Origin: Acephala macrosclerotiorum
Lineage: Eukaryota; Ascomycota; Leotiomycetes; Helotiales; Mollisiaceae
DNA: 64,000 nucleotides
Reading direction: 5' to 3'
Assembly: GCA_014904845.1 (NCBI GenBank)
Contig: MU119219.1
Span: forward strand, 391,427 to 455,426
In this document: positions 59,454-64,000 of the stretch, piece after piece
Position numbering within the stretch: the stretch's first letter is position 1
Layout of the letters: every line of letters begins with the position of its first letter
Notes under the pieces: model-generated
Seen by the model: the letters and a program-made list of their open reading frames with translations, nothing else
The model's database searches: none
What the model was told of the DNA's origin: nothing
Translations under genes and position numbers: made by a program

Positions 59454-60351
59454 TTGCGCAGTCTAGATGCGTCATCTTTCTAGGACTTCCTCGATGTTCG
59501 ATCGAGTTGGCGTCTCGCTTGCCCTTCCTAAAAAGTGTTGAGGTATCGTGTTGGATATTTACGATGCATTGTACGATATTTTCTGGGCCATTTGTACAGG
59601 CGTCTTGGGAAACATGGCTTTGGTGGTGCTGTACATACCCCTTTCTGTTAGACTGTAATTATCATGTCAAAATAGCAATGTGTAGAATAGACAATTAAAC
59701 AAGTTTAAATGTTGGGTATCGTATTGGTGAATCTATCTAATGCAAACGCATGCCAAAGTTATCGCAACGAAGGTGGGCCTTCCTATTAACTCCTTCAAGT
59801 CTGCTCCCTCTATCGCGTCCTGAAACGCCAAGCCAGACCCCCCTGTACGTCTAAACCCAAGGTGAAAAACAAATCATGGGAGAGGACAAAGTTAGTGACA
59901 TGAGTCTCATTGCCCCTCATGCCACGTTGTCCAGCCGCCCCAATAATTCCAATGTCTCAGCACCAAGTACCAAAATCACAATCTAGGCAGCGAGAGGTTT
60001 TAGCTTTCGAGATAACTCGAAAATTTTCCACATCAAACCTCTATACCTAAGATTGCTACAATTGCGGACTGCGGAAGTTCCGTAGAACATCGAAATCTCT
60101 TCAAAGGCAAAAGAAGTTGAACTGTAAAAACCCAGGAAAACACAGATACTAGCCACCCCATAATGTTTATCGTTGGTAGGACAATCAGAGCTTCCGGATG
60201 TCCGAGTTGAAGCATGCCATCCGGGGTTCCAGTGTGCCAAACCGACCAAAATTTAACATTAAAAGGCCCGATCTCAGATTCAATAACAAGGTCCTCAGAA
60301 ATCCATCTCAAAGACTCTTCTCACAAGCAACTCCCATCCATCAACGTCTTG
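59454..60351. other. Intergenic, no gene supported
   Basis: Convergent spacer between the synthetase gene and the small basic gene. Overlapping antisense frames around 59983-60311 lack support. Confidence 0.4.
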
Positions 60352-60612
60352 TCAATAGCGCTTATCAACAACACCCTTCAGCTGCTCCTCATGCTGTCTC
60401 TTGGCCTCGTCCTGGCATGGATCATATTCCATAACTGCATGAGACTTGTAGTCTCTATCGTCCTTGATGAATCGATCGACTTGCTCGCCAGTCGCGGATG
60501 ACTTGGAGGATTTGTCGGCGTGCTTCTTTGAGTGGGGCTTCGAACGAGAGGATGCTTTGGCGGACTTGGCGGAGCCGTGGTGGGCTTTGGTTGAGGAACC
60601 TTTGTGTGCCAT
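60352..60612 (-). CDS. Small basic lysine/serine/histidine-rich protein
   Basis: 86 residues. The N-terminal half is low complexity and basic (KGSSTKAHHGSAKSAKASS, KPHSKKHADKSSKSS), the C-terminal half is helical and acidic/basic mixed (QVDRFIKDDRDYKSHAVMEY, DEAKRQHEEQLKGVVDKRY). The start context is good. No signal peptide or cysteine pattern. I do not recognise a family; short fungal proteins with this two-part make-up are common, and it may be real, but no domain proves it. Confidence 0.5.
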   Translation of the reverse strand: MAHKGSSTKAHHGSAKSAKASSRSKPHSKKHADKSSKSSATGEQVDRFIKDDRDYKSHAVMEYDPCQDEAKRQHEEQLKGVVDKRY

Positions 60613-61013
60613 GAAGAGGATGTTTTGAGGGGTCGACTGGTGATCGGTCTTGAAGGTTTTATGGATGTTGATGTTGCCTAAATAGACAAGATGTCGTCTG
60701 CTTAGATGTAGTATGAGGTTTAGATGATGATAGAGAGGCTGTGCTGAGATGATGCTTGCGAGACCGAATCACTAGACGCTTCGAGGCTCCGGCTTGAAGA
60801 TGGAGGAAATTTGAAGGGTTGAGACGTGAGTTCAAGACGCCATATATCTTGAATATCAAAAAAGGAGCAGAACGTTGAAGAAGATCGCTCTAGCAAGAAG
60901 TGAATCAGATTAACAGAAAGTGGGTGGCGAAACCAGCTGTTATACTCACTCGAGCAAGAGCTACACGAGATAAGCAGGGCGACGCTCACCCAGGCCGCGC
61001 CCCTCTTCACGAT
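60613..61013. other. Intergenic, no gene supported
   Basis: Promoter side of the small basic gene, up to the MITE target site. Nothing else seen. Confidence 0.4.
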
Positions 61014-61279
61014 CAGCGTTCTCAATAGGTAGATAGTCTTAACGCGGACTGGTATAACTGTCCATGCTAGCTTAGGGCAGTTCTGGATTTGGGCAACCTG
61101 ACATAGCCAGGGGCAGTTTAGTTCTGGCTTTTGAGGCAATTTTAGACCTAAACTGCCTTAAAACTGCGAGAACTGTCCGAACTGGGCTATACCAGTTCCA
61201 GCCCTACTTAGAACTGGACTAGTCCAGGCAGTTTGGTTTTACCCTCGGAATTGGAACTGTCTACCCATTGGGAACGCTG
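61014..61279. mobile_element. hAT-type MITE, 266 bp, with intact 8-bp target duplication
   Basis: Both flanks read TTCACGAT (61006-61013 and 61280-61287). Terminal inverted repeats of 24 bp match at 21 positions: left CAGCGTTCTCAATAGGTAGA..., right (reverse complement) CAGCGTTCCCAATGGGTAGA...; the three differences are C/T or G/A. The interior has about ten copies of AACTG or CAGTT in both orientations, probably subterminal transposase-binding sites. No ORF. 8-bp duplications and CAG-ended repeats are typical of hAT elements; it must have been moved by a transposase supplied elsewhere. Confidence 0.9.
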
Positions 61280-61287
61280 TTCACGAT

Positions 61288-62394
61288 AGCTTCAAAGGCT
61301 GTCAATTTGGAAATCCAATTGATATCACGCCCCCAAGGGCGTCGTGATTATTTTTATCTTCCGGATGTGATCCCATAGGCTAATTCAGTGCGGTTGTTCC
61401 TGTCCAGTAGCACGATATCAACCAACAACATTTCTTCGTGACCTCGGTACAGAAACACAATTTCTGGAAAGCTTGGCAGAAAGATAAGGAGGCTATGGAG
61501 GGCTAGCCAGTGCCTCGCAAACACGCAACGGTAATGTGACGCCAGAGCAAGGTGCTGCGAGGTTGATGGACATTGACTCAGATTACCGGGCGGGCGGGGG
61601 ACGTCAAACGCTTCCGTTTCGTGCGGCACTCTTCGTGGTGTGCCGGAAAAAAGAAATATGATGTGGAGCCAGCCTTATGGTCTCGTGGTTGTGGGTTCCT
61701 GCTCCGTGACGGTCTCATTGCTGTCTTAAGGATGATGGACCGAGCCGACTGCAGTATAAGGCGGACATGCAAACGGAAACGGTCCCGATAGAGTGAGTTC
61801 TGGGGAGAGTGAAGTCTGGGGGAGCGTGGGGTTGAGTCCAACCAGAGTGACGGATCGTTCATGTTGTGCAGGCACGCGGAAGGGCTCCCGGACTGGGGTT
61901 CATACATCTGAGCGAATTTCTGGGGGCGACGTATGGCTTGGAAGTGTGTGCCGTGAACCAAGCTATCGAAAGTGTTGTGTTTGCGAGACACAAAGGGGTC
62001 ATAAGGTCGTGATAGCGTTACTGGAAGCTGTATATGGTAGGTATCTCAGAGGCTACTTGATGTGAGATAAGTCAGTCGCATTAATTTCAAAGACGGGCAC
62101 GGGGATGCTGCACAAATGTTTCGGCTTCTTGCAGAAGTTGTGTTCGGCAAGCCGATTCCTCTCTCAACTTTTCGGTCCAGGATGACTCGGATTTTCAGAC
62201 AGAACCTGGAAGCATGAATCATGTAAACCGTACGAAACATATGGGAGTGCGGATATTGGACTCAGAACGTCTTTGACGATGAGCGAGTCATGGCGAAAGA
62301 ATAGTGTGTAACCGAATTCCCGTGCCAAAGCACATCCCTGCCAAAAGCACACACCAAAAAAACCATCAAAATACTCTACCATGATCATTAAACA
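61288..62394. other. Intergenic, no gene supported
   Basis: Antisense ORFs near 61578-61991 and 62046-62388 have no recognisable family. The region ends at the start of the transposase relic. Confidence 0.4.
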
Positions 62395-64000
62395 ATGACT
62401 AGAGCAGACAAATCAACACTTGTTATAGCCGCAGTAGATGCGTTTCGAAGAAAAGATTATACTTCATCTACTACTACAGTACATATAAAAGGAGTGCACT
62501 CTACAGTTGTTCAGCGGCGCTTAAATGGCCTTACTAAAACTCGCCGAGAGATAACGCTTTCTACTACCAATATTTTACCAATATCGAAAAAAAACTGCTT
62601 ATTGCTCGAATCAATAAATTAACCAATCGAGAAATGCTTCTTACTAATCAAATTATCAAGAATTTAATGGAAAAGATCAAAAGAAAAAAAGTAAAAAAAA
62701 ATTAATCGATCGAATTTTACAAAAAATATAAATTCAAACTAAAAAGTGCGTATTTGCGTAACTTAAATAATTTGCGTATATTTATAGAGTGTATATTTAT
62801 ATTTATTTTGTTTTTTATATTAGTAATATATTTTAAATATTATTGTTTTTTTATTTATTAAAAATTTAATTAATTAATTCGAAATATTTAATTCGTTTAA
62901 ATTATTGAAAAATATTATATTACGATCGATAATATTTATAATTTCGATAAAAAAAAATTTCTTATTAGTATAATACGTACAATAAAGAGAATTATATCGT
63001 TAGAAGTATATAAATCGAATAAAATAATGAAGAATAAACAAAATAAAAATAAAGAATTTATTTTTTTATTAGTATACGTTTTTATTATTGATCGAATTAT
63101 ATTTCTATTTTTTATTTATTGTAATATTAACGACAATTTACAAAATATTTAAATAAAAAATATACGATTAAAAAATAAAATATTTTTTAATTTTTTAAAA
63201 AATAAATAAAATAATAATACAATTAAATTATTTTGATTTTAAAAAATATTTAAACGATTTATTAAATTATTTAATTTTAAAATAAAACGATTATTTATTA
63301 TAAATAATTACTTTTTACATATTAATATAATTTTTATTAAATGAACAAATTAATATAAAATTATTATTATAAATTTTTTTTTTATACAATTTATTAATTG
63401 CAATTTTTAAATATAAATTTATTTCAATTTTTTTTAATTATTTATTTTATAAAGTTTAATAATTTGATAAATTAATTAATAGAAATAATTTCAATATTTA
63501 AACGTTTTTTTTATTTTTTATTTAAAACTATTTGAAAAAAGTTTTTTATAAAAAAAAAATATTTAATATATATTCACAAAATTTAATATTTGATTTATAA
63601 ATAATAATATTGTAATTTTTAAATTTATTCAATCGAAATAAATCGAAAAAAAAGACTTTAAAATATTTTTTAATTTTTAAAACGATATAAATATTTATCG
63701 CATGAAAAGAAATTTTAATAAGACTTTTTCAAAAAAGAAACTATAGAAAATCGATAAATTTTTCAATATTTTTAAAAAGAAAATTATTAAATTTTCTATT
63801 ACTCAAAAAAAAACTAACGATTTAAAAGTAATTATTATTTTAAAACAAAAAAAACGTCAAAAAAGCAAAAAATTGAATTTAATAAATAAAAAAATCGAAA
63901 GTATTGAAATTTACTCGCTATTTAAAATAATTAAAACTATAAAATATTATAATAAATTAAATTAATTGATAATAAAAAAAAAGCAATAAAACAAAAAAAA
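62395..64000 (+). pseudogene. pogo/Fot-type (Tc1/mariner superfamily) transposase relic, cut by window edge
   Basis: Starts with an intact ATG and an almost normal N-terminal helix-turn-helix: AAVDAFRRKDYTSS, then STVVQRRLNG and TKTRREI. A one-base shift in an A-run (about 62588-62597) changes the frame; the next frame continues LLIARINKLTNREMLLTNQI (second DNA-binding part) and LKSAYLRNLNNLR. After about 62.8 kb RIP-like change is heavy, but NIYNFDKKKF (near 62.93-62.96 kb, first catalytic Asp) and RLFIINNYFLHIN (near 63.28-63.33 kb, where the second Asp has become Asn by transition) keep pogo DDE order. Many stops. It cannot be active. The right end and TIR lie beyond the window. Confidence 0.85.

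Noticed and set aside
1..64000. CRISPR arrays, bacterial operons, phage features, secondary-metabolite core genes
   Set aside because: None seen; the introns and gene families are fungal nuclear.

Overview
The window looks like one contig segment from a filamentous ascomycete (Pezizomycotina; Leotiomycetes is my guess from gene style, not proven). The evidence is short GT-AG introns (about 40-200 nt) with CTAAC/CTGAC branch points, fungal-only families (XanA xanthine dioxygenase, DUF6594-type membrane protein, Swp1, Tfb3, Bud27/URI) and very AT-rich, stop-riddled transposon relics typical of RIP (repeat-induced point mutation).

Layout. 0-2 kb: 3'-truncated patatin-like lipase gene (minus). 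3.3-3.7 kb: short AT-rich element with terminal inverted repeats. 4-5.2 kb: xanA-type dioxygenase (minus). 6.9-10.2 kb: cluster of six short genes or relics sharing an ATG-TGT (Met-Cys) start and CxxC-type cysteine patterns; at least one has an early stop and one is truncated. 10.7-12.7 kb: divergent pair of paralogous F-box-like genes. 13.7-14.6 kb: multi-exon gene of unknown function. 15-17.2 kb: POT/PTR2 peptide-transporter gene with two frameshifts. 18.6-26.7 kb: Cep57-like spindle-pole-body candidate, URI/Bud27 prefoldin-like gene, DUF6594 gene, and a gene with a possible retropepsin-like fold. 27.6-28.7 kb: doubtful small-exon gene.

28.8-42.9 kb is a nested transposon block, almost all A+T. 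A long direct-repeat pair (28.83-29.12 and 39.74-40.03 kb) brackets a complete but dead Ty1/copia element (minus strand, two 229-bp LTRs, 5-bp TAAAA target duplication). A dead hAT transposase lies immediately to the right. Remaining cytosines in this block sit mostly in CpG.

43-49.4 kb is gene-poor with two weak gene candidates. 49.4-60.6 kb is a dense housekeeping block: OST subunit Swp1, NudC and Tfb3 (divergent, sharing about 200 bp), AP180-type clathrin adaptor, mitochondrial aspartyl-tRNA synthetase, and a small basic protein. 61.0-61.3 kb holds a nearly intact 266-bp hAT-type MITE with a perfect 8-bp target duplication. The right edge (62.4-64.0 kb) is a RIP-degraded pogo/Fot-type transposase running off the window.

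The conserved genes work in unrelated core processes (lipid turnover, purine salvage, secretion, transcription/CDK activation, nuclear movement, endocytosis, mitochondrial translation) and do not form a pathway cluster. The accessory interest is in the Met-Cys mini-family, the F-box-like pair and the layered transposons. All calls come from reading the sequence; no database search was run.
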